A stretch of DNA of 64,000 nt from Micromonospora aurantiaca ATCC 27029 (GTDB lineage Bacteria > Actinomycetota > Actinomycetes > Mycobacteriales > Micromonosporaceae): contig NC_014391.1 in NCBI RefSeq assembly GCF_000145235.1, positions 4,348,001 through 4,412,000 of the forward strand, read 5' to 3'. This document shows, in pieces, positions 51,801 through 63,800 of this stretch (position 1 is the first letter of the stretch; each line of letters starts with the position of its first letter). The notes beneath the pieces are model-generated. The model was not told the origin of the DNA. It worked only from the letters and a program-made list of their open reading frames with translations, and ran no database searches. Both the position numbers and the translations under genes were made by a program.

Positions 51801-54800
51801 GAAGTGGTCGTGGTGCCCGACGAAGCTCCAGGCGAACACGTCGTCGCCGCGGACCGAGAAGTTGACGTAGCCGGCCCGCGCCGAGTCGACGAACGCGTAC
51901 GGTGCGATGTCCCGTCCGGCCAGCCCGCCCTCCTTGGCGTGGCGGCGGTCGAGGTCGGCCAGGAGGTCACGCAGCGCCGGGCGGCCGGGCAGGGTCCGCT
52001 TGCGGACGACTACCGGCTCGCCGTCGACCTCGGCGCCGCTCTCGATCGTCCGGCCGGTGGCCCGTGGACCGGTGCCCGTCTCGGTCCGGACGCCGGTCCC
52101 GGCGGACCGCCCGGCCAGGAACGCGGTGAGGTCGGGCATCGTGGGGTGGTCGAACAGCAGGGTCTTAGGCAGCGCGCCGTAGCGCTGTTCCAGGGCGCCG
52201 ACGACCCGCAGCATGTCGAACGAGGTGAGGCCGCTGTCGGCGAACGTCCGGCCGGGCTCGACGGCACGCTCCAGCACCCCGGTCACGATCTCCTCGACGC
52301 CGTCTCCGGCCGGTGTGACCGGGCGTGATGCCTGCGTACCGGCGGCCACGAGCGCCGCCACCGCCTCGACCGTGTCGTGCTCGTACAGGTCGGCGGCGGT
52401 GATCTCCACGTCGAACGTCGCCACCACCAGCCGGGCCAGCTCCATCCGGAAGATCGAGTCGAGGCCGAGGTCGGCGAACGCCCGGTCGGCGGTGATCTCC
52501 GTACGGTCGGCGCCGAGCACCCGCGCCACACAGTCCCGTACCGCCTCGGCCACCTCCGCGGGCGCGGGCCCCTGGGCGACGGCGGCGGCCGGCCGCTCGG
52601 GGGCGGCCGGTAGCGCGGCGGCGGGTGGCGCGGCAGCAGCGGGACCGGCTCCGGCCGGGTGGGCGGCCGGTCGGGCCGGGCGGGCGAGCACGCCCACCGG
52701 GGCCGCGCCGTTCGACGCGGGTCCGCCGTTCACCGCTCCCGCGTCGGCGGCCGTGCGCCGGACCGCGCCGTTCCTGCGCAACGCCGACGGATCACGCAGC
52801 ACGATCCGGTCGGCGGCGGTGCGCCGGACCGGGGCGGGCGGCTCCGCCGGAACACGCGGGGCGGGCAGCTCGGCCGGGGCGGGCCGGGAGGGTGCGGCGG
52901 CGCGGGCCGGGCCCTCGTCGAACCAGAACGGCCGGGCCTCCAGCGGCGGGGCGGGGACGGAGATCCGGGCCGGCCGGTGGTCCCAGGTCGCCGCCCAGTC
53001 GACGTCGCCGCCGGCCAGCCAGGTCTCGGTCTCCGCATCGAGGCGGGGCGGCGCCTCGCCGCGCAGCACCGCCACCGCCTCGGCGGCGTCGGCGACCACC
53101 GCGGCGAACCGGTGGGCCAGGGCCTCCCGTCCCACCTGGAGCGTGTACGTGGCACGGGCCATGTCGGTGCTCTCCGCGAGGTGGTCCGCGACCCGGCGCC
53201 GGTACTCCGCCAGCGCCGCGGGACCGGACGCGGACAGCACCAGGCGCCAGGGGCCCGACGCCGGGGACGCCGGCAGCGGCGGCGGCGACTGCACGACCAC
53301 GTGGGCGTTGGTGCCGCCGAAGCCGAACGAGCTGACCCCGGCGACCCGGTCGCCGGTCCACGGCACGTCGTGGTCCAGCACTGTGAACGGGGTGCCGTCC
53401 AGCCGCAGGTACGGGTTGCGCCGGTGCTGGTGCAGCGTGCGCGGCAGCCGTTCGTGCCGCAGGCTCAGCAGCACCTTGAGCAGCCCGGCGATGCCGGCCG
53501 CGGCCTCCAGGTGGCCGATGTTCGTCTTCACCGTCCCGACCGCGATCGTGGCGTCCACGCCCTCGAACGCCTTCTTCAGCCCTTCGATCTCGATCGGGTC
53601 GCCGAGCCGGGTGCCGGTGCCGTGGGCCTCGATGTAGCTGACGCTCGCCGGGTCGACGCCGCCGGCCCGGTACGCCCGGCTGACGACCTGCGCCTGCGCC
53701 TGCGGGTTCGGGGCGGTCAGCGACGGCCCGCGGCCGGCGTGGTTCACCGCGCTGCCCCGGATGACGGCGATCACCTGGTCCCCGTCGGCGACCGCCGCAC
53801 GCAGCGGCTTGAGCAACACGACGCCGCAGCCCTCGCCGCGGCCGTACCCGTCGGCGGAGGCGTCGAACGTCTTGCACCGGCCGTCGGCGCTGAGCATGCC
53901 CGAGGACTGGAACGCCACGAACAGGCCGGGGCTCAGCAGCACGTTCACCCCACCGGCGAGCGCCGTCGCGCACTCCCCGGCCAGCAGCGCCCGTACCGCG
54001 CGGTGCACCGCGACGAGGGAGCTGGAGCAGGCGGTGTCGACGGCCTCGCTGGGGCCGCGCAGGTCCAGCAGGTAGGAGACCCGGTTGGCCAGGATGCAGT
54101 CGGCGAGGCCGCTGGCGGTGTGGGCCTCGACCGGCACGTCGTGCGCGCGGAGCAGGTCGTCGTAGTCGCAGGCGGACACGCCGACGAAGATCCCGGTGTC
54201 GGTGCCGGCGAGGTCCGCCGGCCGGTATCCCGCGTCGGCGACGGCCTGCCAGGCGGTCTGGAGGAACAACCGCTGCTGCGGGTCCATCAGCACGGCCTCG
54301 CGCGGCGCGATGCCGAACAGGTCGGCGTCGAACGAGCGTACGTCGTCGAGGAAACCGGCGCGGACACCGGCGGTGGCCGGGTCGCCGAGCAGGTCGGTGC
54401 GGTCGGCCGGGACCGCGCGGACGAGGTCGTCGCCGGCGGCGAGGTGCCGCCAGAAGGCGTCGAGGTCCGGCGAGCCGGGCAGTACCCCGGCCATTCCCAC
54501 CACGGCGACCGCGTCGGCCGGCAGGTCCGCCGAGGGCTCGGCGGCCTCCGCCGCGGGCCGGGCCGCCGTGAGCCCGGCGTCCACGGTGGCCGGGGCCGGC
54601 CGGGCCGGGAGTACGGTGCGCAGGTACGCGCCGAAGGCGGCGAGCGTGGGGTGCTCGTAGAGGACTGTGGGCAGCAGGTCGACGCCGAAGCGCTCGTTCG
54701 TCTCGTTCACCAGCCCGGTCAGCGAGATGGAGTCGAAGCCCAGGTCGAGCAGTTGGATGTCCGGGTCGACCTCGTCCGGTTCGACGAGCAGGAACCCGGC

Positions 54801-57800
54801 GGCGAGCGCACGCAGCTCCGCGTCCAGGTCCAGCTCCGGGTCCGGAACACCGGCCGGGGCCTCCGGCGCGACGTCCGCCGGGCGCTGCACCGCCACCACC
54901 GGTTCGGTGCCCGACACGACGCGGTCGAACGCCCGTACCGCGTCGGCCGTCGGCAGCGGGGCACTCCCCCAGCGCCGCGCGAACAACCGGCGGGTGGCGT
55001 CGTCGACGGCCATCCCACCGTCGGCCCACAGCGGCCAGCAGACGGACACCGTGCCGGGCCGGCCTGCGGCGAACTCGTCCAGGAACGCGTTGGCGTACGC
55101 GTAGTCGACCTGCCCGAGGTTGCCGGTGCGTCCGGCGATCGACGAGCACAGCGCGAGGAACTCCAGCGGTTCCGTGCCGAGCGCGTCCACCAGGTGCCGC
55201 AGGCCGAACACCTTCGGGGCCAGCACCGCGTCGACGGCGGCGTCCGGCTTCGTCAGGGCGCGGGCGTCGTCGTGCACGCCCGCGGCGTGAATCACCCCGT
55301 CGATGCGCCCGTAGCGGCGGCGGATCTCGGCCACGGCGCTGCGCACGTCGGACTCGACAGTCACGTCCGCGCGGACGAACGCGAAGGCGTCGTCGGTCGG
55401 CGCGGTCCGGCCGACCAGCACCACCGCCGAGGGCGTACGGGTCGCGGCGAGGTGCGCGGCGAGGTGCCGGCCGACGGCGCCGGTGCCGCCGACCACGACG
55501 TACACGCCGCCGGTGCGCCGGACGGCCGGGCCGGGCCGGAACGGCACCATCCGGCGTACCTCACGGACGCCGCCGGTCCAGCGGATGTCGTCGACCCGCT
55601 GCTCCGGCGGCCCGGAGACGTGCCACAGGTCCGCCTCGGCGGTCACACCACCCCGGACCACCACCCCGGAGAAGCCGCTGTGCTCCAGCGCGAGCGTGCG
55701 CAGCGCCGCCGTCACGGCGGTGTACGCGGGCCGCTCGTCCGGGCAGCCGACGACGATCCGCAGCGGCGCGGCCGGATCCGGGGTGAGCACCTCGACGGCG
55801 GCCCGCAGGACGGTGTGCAGGCTCTCGCGCACCTCGTCGGCGAGCCCGCCGGCACGGGCCGGCAGGTGCACCACGATCACGTCCGGGTCGGCCTGGTCGT
55901 GGCGGCCGCCGAACGTCGGGCCCTCGCCGATCACCCGGATGCGGGCCGGCGGTCGCCCACCCTCCGGCGGCGGCTCGGCCCGCCACTGCGGCCGCAGGTA
56001 CACGCACGGGTCGCTCTCGGGCACGCCGGTCTCCCGCGCCGCCACGTCCGGCACGACGCTCCCCGGCACGACAATCTGCGGCACCGCCGCCTCGGGCACG
56101 ACGGTCTCCCGCACCGCCGCCTCGGGCGCGGCGGTCTCCGGCGCCGTCGCCTCCGGCACCGCCAGGCCCGGCAGCACGGCGGTCCGGCCGTCGGCGGTCA
56201 GGTCACCCTCCGGTACGGACGGCGGCGCCGGCCGTGCGGTACCGGTCGGCTCGGGCAGCCACAGCCGCTGCCTGTCGAACGGGTACGGCGGCAGCGGCAC
56301 CCGTCCCGGCCGTACCGGCCACCGGCCCGCCCAGTCGACCGGGACGCCGCGTACCCACAGCTTCGCCGACTGGTCGAGCCGGCCGCGGCGCAGCAGGTCG
56401 GCGGCGATCTCGGCGCCGCCGTCGCCGTCGAACAGCGGATCGGTGCCGGCGGTTCCGGTAATGACCTCGCCGGCTCGCAGCCGGCGGACCAGCTCGTCGA
56501 TGTCGGACACGACGACGGCGAGCCGGTTGTCGAACTCCGCCCGCCCGACCTGGGTGCTGTACGCGAGCTGGTCGAGGCGCGGGCGCGTCCGCTCGGCCAG
56601 GTCGGCGAGGTCGGCCGTGAGCGTCCGCAGCTGCTCCGGGGTCCGCGCCGACAGCACCACGACGTGCGGCCCCGGCTGGACGGGCGCGGGCGGCGGCGCG
56701 GGATGCTCCCGGACCACGAGGTGCGCGTTCGCGCCGCCCGCCCCGAACGAGCTGACCCCGGCGCGCCGCGGCGCGGTCCACGGCTGTGCGCTCGTCGGCA
56801 GGAGGAACGACCCGGACAGGTCGATGCGGGAGTTGACAGTGGACAGGTTCGCGCAGGGCGCGATCGTGCCGTGCGCGAGTTGCAGCAGCACCTTCGTCAG
56901 GCCGGCGATGCCGGCGGCGCCTTCGAGGTGACCGATGTTGGCCTTGACCGAGCCGACCGGGATCCGCCGGCCGTCCGGCAGCGCGTTACCGAGCGCCCGG
57001 CCGAGACCGGCGATCTCGATCGGGTCGCCGAGAGCCGTGCCGGTGCCGTGCGCCTCCAGATAGCCGACGTCGCCGGGTGTCACCCCGGCCGCGGCGAGCG
57101 CCCGGACCACCAGGTCGGCCTGCGCGGTGGGGTTGGGGACGGTGTAGCCGGCGGTCCTGCCGCCCGCGTTGACGAAGCCGCCCTCGATGACGCCCCAGAT
57201 CCGGTCGCCGTCGCGCAGGGCCGCGGACAGGGGTTTGAGCAGTACCGCGCCGACGCCCTCGCCGGGCACGAACCCGTCGGCGCGCTCGTCGAAGACCTTG
57301 CAGGCGCCGTCGGCCGACAACATGGTCATCGACGACAGCGCGATCAGGTGCGCCGGGTGCAGGACCAGGTTGACGCCACCGGCGACGGCCGCCGAACACT
57401 CCCCGCGGCGCAGGCTCTCACAGGCCAGGTGGACCGCCGTCAACGAGGAGGAGCAGGCCGAGTCGACGGCGAAGCTCGGCCCGGTCAGGTCGAGCGTGTA
57501 CGACACCCGGTTGGCGATCGACCAGTACGCCGAGTGCCCGTCGGTGTAGCGGCCCTCCGGCCAGCCCTGCGCGGCGGCGATGCGGCCGTACGAGCCGTAC
57601 ATGGTGCCGACGAAGACGCCGGTGTCGCGCGGCAGGGCTCCGCCGAGGGCGCCCGCGTCCTCCAGCATCAGCCAGACGGTCTCCAGGAACAGCCGCTCCT
57701 GCGGGTCCATCGCGGCCGCGTCCTTCGGCAGGATGCCGAAGAAGCCGGGGTCGAACCGGTCGACGTCGGTGAGGAACCCGGCCCACCGGCTGTACGTGTG

Positions 57801-60800
57801 CCCCGGCCGGCCGCGGCGCGGGTCGAAGTGCTCGCGCCAGTCCCACCGCTCCGGCGGCACCTCCGTGATCGAGGTGGTGCCGGTGACCAGGTTCTGCCAG
57901 AACCGCTCCAGGTCCGGCGCGCCCGGATAGCGGCCGGACAGGCCGACGACAGCTATCGCGTCCGCGTCGCCCCGGGCGGCGGAGGCCGAGGTGACCGAGG
58001 TGACCGAGGTGACCGGGGCGGCCGGGGCGGCCGGGAACGCCGGGACGGCCGGTCGCTCCGGTTCCGCCGGGTGGACCGGCGCCGGCACGGCGTCCACCGC
58101 CGCGACGCCGAGCGTGGCGGCGAGCGGGCCCGGCCGTTCCCGGGCCAGGTGGTCGGCGAGCTGCTCGATCGTCAGGTGCTCGAACAGCAGGGTGGCCGGC
58201 AGGTCGCCGAGGTCGGCCGAGAACCGGCGTACGAGGTGCTGGCTGACCAGCGAGTCGACGCCGAAGTTGTCGAACGTGACGTCGTCGTCGAGCTGGTCGG
58301 GGCGGTACTTGAGGACCTCCGCGAAGACCGCGCGGACGTAGTCCCGGGCGGCGCGGGCCGGCACCCGGTCCACCGGCGCCGCACCGGCCGTCGCCACGAG
58401 CACGCACTGCTCCTGCTCGTCGTCGGGGACACCGGGCATGCCGAGGATCCGGCCGGTCAGGCCCGCCTCGGCGAGCGCCGCGCGCCACCCGGCCGGCGAC
58501 AGCAGCGGGGAGTGCGGCAGCCGCCGCCGGGCGTCGGTGAACCGCCACCAGCCCGGCAGGAGGCCGAACGTCGCGGTGAGGAAGTCGGAGGCGCGGGTGA
58601 CCTCGTTGAGCAGCAGCACACCGCCGGGGCGCAGCAGGGATCGGGCATGGCGCAGGCTGTGGACCACGTCCGCGGTGGCGTGCAGCACGTTCGTGGCGAG
58701 CACGACGTCGTACGAGCCGGCCTCGAAGCCCTGCCCGGCCGGTTCCCGTTCGATGTCGAGGACGCCGAACCGCAGGCCCGGATGGCGTCCGCCGAAGCGG
58801 TCCTCGGCCTCGCGGAGGAACGCGGTCGACAGGTCGGTGAAGTCGTACCGGACGCCCGGGCAGGCGTCGAGGACGAACGCCGAGCCCGCGCCGGTGCCGG
58901 CGCCGATCTCCAGCACCCGGCCCGGGCGGCCGTCCGTCCGTCCGAGCGCAGCGGCGGCCTGCGCCGCCACCAGGCGGTGGTAGAAGTCCGCGGCCTGCTG
59001 CCCCTGGTAGACGGCGGCGACCAGGTCGGTGCTGCCGCCGGGGAAGAGCACCTCGGTCGGTGAGGTCCGGCCGTCCAGGACGCCGGGCAGGGCGTCGACG
59101 CACCGGGCCAGCAACGCGACGTGCGGGGCGAGGTCGGGGTGCCGGGCGAGCACGGCAGCGGTGGACAGGCCGGCCGGGGGCGCGGACACGGCCGCGGCGA
59201 CGGCGGCCGCCAGCGGCCCGGAGGCCGGCACCTGACGGTCCCGGAGCCGGTCGCGCAGCAGGTCGCGGGCCAGCCCGTCGAGGGTACGGAAGGCCGCGCT
59301 GGACCGGTCCAGCGACGGGTCGGTGTCCCCGGCGGCGGTGCCGTCCGTCGAGGGTGGTGCCGCGAGCGCGGTGACGGCGTCGTCGGCGGGCGCCGACGGG
59401 TGGACGCCGAGTGCGGCGAGCCCGTCCCTCGTGCCCTTGAGGACAGCCACCTGTGGGTGCGGGCCGGCGAGGATCCGCTCCAGCGCCGCGACGCCCTCGG
59501 CCGGCTCGATGGAGCCGATGCCCAGCGTCGCGAACCGGGCCGCGTACCCGGGGTCGGCGACCACGCCGACGCTGCCCCACCAGCCCCAGTTGACCACGCG
59601 TACCGGTTGTCCCCGGCGGTGCAGCGCCAGCCCGTACGCGTCCTCGAACGTGCTCGCGGCGGCGTAGTTGGCCTGCCCCGGGGCCGGAGCGAACGACAGC
59701 GCCGAGGAGAACAGCGCGAGGAAGTCCAGCGGCTCGCCGGCCAGCGCGTCGGCGAGCACACCGACACCGGCGACCTTCGGCCGCAGCACCTCGGTGAACG
59801 CCGCCTCGTCCATCGCGGACAGGGCACGGTCACGGAGCACGACCGCGGCGTGGAACGCGCCGTCGACGGGCCCGAACCGCTGTCGAGCCTCGGCCACCGC
59901 GCGGCGGACCGCGACGGCGTCGGTGACGTCGGCACGCAGGTAGACGGCCTGTCCGCCCAGCGCCTCGATCTGCGCCACCAGGGACCGGATGCGCTCGTCC
60001 TCCGGGGACCGGCCGAGCCACACGAGCCGGGCACGGCGGGTCCGGGCGAGGTGACGGCTGACTTCGAACCCGATGCCGCCGGTGCCGCCGACGACGAGGT
60101 AGACACCGCCGTCGCGCAGCGGCGCCACGCCTGCCGGCCCGGCCACCGGCTCCAGTCGGCGGACCAGGCGGCGGTCACCACGCAGCGCGACGAGTCGGTC
60201 GGTGCCGTCCTCGCGGCGGATCGCGTCGGCCGGGGTGACGTCGCCGGGACCGGCGTCGACACAGGTGACCCGCCACTGCGGATACTCGGCCGCGATCGCG
60301 CTCGCCAGCCCGGCCAGGCCGGCGGCGTGCGGGTGGACCGGCTCGCCGGGCAGGCCGGCCACCCCGGACACGACGAATGTGAGCGTCAGCGGTCCCCGGT
60401 CCGCGCCCAGGTCGAGCAGGCGGCGCAGCAGGCGGAACGCCTCGGGCGTCGCGGAGTCGTCCTGCGGCGGGGCGGCCGGGTCGGCCGTGCGGGCGAGCAC
60501 GTACACCGTGTCGTACCGGCCGGTGGGCAGCTCGCCGAGCGGCAGCGTGTCGTCGGCGCCGAGGGCGGCGGCGAGCGCGGCGTCGGCGGGGCCGTGCACG
60601 GCGAGGGCCCGCCCGGCAGGCGGTTGGCCGGAGGGCGCACCGGCCGGCCGCCAGGCCGGGACGTACAGCAGGTCCTCCGGCGGCGCCGTCACGACCGGCC
60701 GGCTCTCGGCCGATGCGGCGCCGGACGCCATGTAGGGGCGCAGCGTCACACCGTCGAGCCGGGCCCGGACGTCACCGGTCAGGTCGGTGAGGACCACGTC

Positions 60801-63800
60801 GAACCGTCCGCCGTCCCGGCGTACCACGTGGACGCGGGCGGTCGTCGGCAGCCGGTCCGCGACGAAGACCGACTCGACGGCGAACGGGACGAGCATCCGG
60901 TCGGCGGGATCGACCAGCCCGGCGACCGCCTGCAACGCCCCGTCGAGCAGCTGGACGTCGCTGTCGGGGCCGGTGGCGAGCATGCCGAGCGCCTCACCGG
61001 CGCCCAGCCGCAGCTCCGTCAGCACCCGGAAGGACGGCCCGTAGCGCAGACCGGCCCGGGCGAATCCCGCGTACAGGTCGTCGACCGGACGGCGGACGGG
61101 GCAGCGGGCCTCGACTGACGGCAGGTCCACCCGCTCCGGCGGTGCCGGGTCGGGGGCGCGGCGGGTGGCGACGGCGTGCGGTGTTCCCCCGACGGTGAGG
61201 GTGATCCGGTCGTCCCGGGTGACGACAGCCGTCACCGGCTCGGTGACCACGACGGGCCGCAGCCAGGTCACGTCGGCGGCGCGGGCGGTCCCGCCGGCGG
61301 TGGCCTGGTGCAGGAACGCCGCGCCGGGCAGGACCGGGACGCCGTGCAGCGTGTGGTCGGCCACCAGCGGGTCGGCCGGGGTGAGGGCCGTCTCCCGCCG
61401 GTCGCGGCCGGTCCAAAAACGGTCGCGGTCGAAGGGGTACGTGGGCAGCGGGATGCGACGCCCGGCCGGCATCGCCGTCCAGTCCACGTCCGCGCCGGCC
61501 ACCCAGCGCTCGGCGAGGGCGACCAGGTCGGCCGGCGCGTCGGGCGCGGGCGGCCCGCCGGCGAGCTGCCGGACCAGGTCGGCGGTGTCGGCGGCGACGA
61601 ACGCGGCCCGGACCGCCAGGTGCGCCCGGCCCCGCGCGAGGGTCGCGGCGACGTCGTGGACGTCGGCCGGTTCGGTACGCAGGCGCCGGGCCAGCCGGTC
61701 CGTCAGGTCGCGCAGCGCGGACGCGGTACGGGCCGAGACGGGTACCACCACCGGCCCGGTGCCGGTGCCCGCCGTCGCGGCCGGCGCCTCGGCCACCACG
61801 AGATGGCAGTTGGTGCCGCTGAAGCCGAACGAGCTGACGCCGGCGACCAGCCGGTCGTCGTGCCACCCGGTGAGTTCGCGCACCACCGGCAGCCCGGGGA
61901 TCGCCTCGGTGGCGTGCGGGGTCGGTGGCAACTGCCGGTGCCGCAGGCTGAGCAGCACCTTGATCAGGCCGGCCACGCCGGCGGCCATCGTGGTGTGACC
62001 GATGTTCGCCTTGACCGAGCCGATCCGGCAGTGCGGGCCGACGACCTGGGCCAGCGCCTTGACCTCGATCGGGTCGCCGAGCGCGGTGCCGGTGCCGTGC
62101 GTCTCGACGTACCCGACCTCGACGCCCGCCCGGGCGTGGACCTCACGCAGCAGACGGACCTGGGAGACCGCGCTCGGCGCGGTGATGCCGTTGGTACGGC
62201 CGTCGCCGTTCACGCCGCCGGCGAGGATGACGCCGTGGACGTGGTCGCCGTCGGCGAGCGCCCGGTCCAGCCGCTTGAGGACGACCACGCCGACGCCCTC
62301 GCCGAGCACGATGCCGTCGGCGGCGGCGTCGAACGGCAGGCACCGGCCGGTCGGCGACAGCATCCCCGTCTGGCTGGTCCAGACCTGCATCTGCGGCGTG
62401 CACATCACCGCGACGCCGCCGGCCAGCGCCGTGTCGCAGTCGCCCGAGCGCAGGCTCTCGCAGGCCAGGTGCACCGCCGTCAACGACGACGAGCACGCGG
62501 TGTCGATCGCCATCGTGGGCCCGGTCAGGTCGAGCAGGTACGCGATCCGGGCCGGCAGGATCGAGCTGGCCCCGCCGAGGAACGCCTCGCTGCTGTCGCT
62601 GCGTCCGTGCCGCTCCAGCAGCCGGGGATAGTCGCCCGCGCCGCAGCCGACGAAGACGCCGCACCGCATCGGCCGCCCGGCGTACCCGGCGTTCTCCAGT
62701 GCCGCCCACGCCTGCTCCAGGAAGATCCGCTGCTGCGGGTCCATCGCCTCGGCTTCGAGCGGTGAGATGCGGAACAGCCCGGCGTCGAACGCGTCCACGT
62801 CGTCCAGCAGCGCCGCCCACCGGCTGCGGGTGCGGCCGGGTGCGGCCGGGTCCGGGTCGTAGAGTCCCGTCAGGTCCCAGCGGTCGGACGGCACCTCCCG
62901 GATGGCGGACCGGCCGGCGGCGAGGTTGTCCCAGAACGTGTCGAGGTCCGGGGCGCCCGGGAATCGTCCGGCCATCCCGATCACCGCGATCGCAGTCGAC
63001 GGGTCCGCGCCCGGCGACGCCGCGTCCGAGGCCGGTGTCCCGGCCGGTGCGGATGACGACGCCGGTGCCGGTGTCGCCGCCGGTGCCGGCTCTCGGTGGG
63101 AAGGCGACGCGGGCGGTGGGCGGACGGCGAACGTCAGCGGCGGGGGCTCCGGGGCCGTGGCGGGGGCGGCCCCGGACGGCGGGGCAGTCCCGGGCGCCGC
63201 GCCGGGCGCGGTCAGGACCAGTGGCGGCGGGCCCGCGGCGGCCGGCGAGGCGACAGCCGGCGCGGTGACAGCGGCCGCAGCGGGCGCGGCCACCTCGGCG
63301 ACGGCCGGCGTAGCGGCCTCGGTGACAGCGGGCGCGGGTGCGGCGGGCCCGGGCACCTTGGCCGGGACCGGTTCGTCCACGACGGACGGCTCCGGGGGCG
63401 CGGTGGCCTGGGCGCGCAGGGAGGCGGACTCGGCCAGGTTGCGCAGCACCGCCTGGGCGAGATCGGGCACTGTGGGGTGGTCGTACACGGCTGCCGAGTC
63501 CAGGTCGGTGCCGAACCGGCGGTTGAGGTCCCGCACCAGCTCGACGGCGCCGATGGAGTCCAGTCCCAGGTCGGCGAAGGTGCGGGACGGCAGCACCTCG
63601 TCCGGGCGCAGGTACAGCAGGGCGCCCACGATCTCCGTCACCGCGTCGCCCACCGCGCCGTCGTCCGGTCCGGGCTCCGGCTGCGCGGCCGGCGTCGCCC
63701 GGCTACGGAACTCGTCGACCTTGGTGAAGTGCTCCCGTACCAGGGCGGCGGACTCCGCGCCGAGGACGTTCCCGTGCATTCGGACCTCGCTGGCGATGAC

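Noticed and set aside
52659..59063. Very long open frame on the plus strand opposite the PKS
   Set aside because: It is antisense to clear PKS domains, its product is Arg/Gly/Pro-rich without motifs, and such shadows are usual in high-GC DNA. The same applies to long opposite-strand frames at 2460-4265, 4899-8624, 10867-14088, 26493-29936 and 33195-38204.
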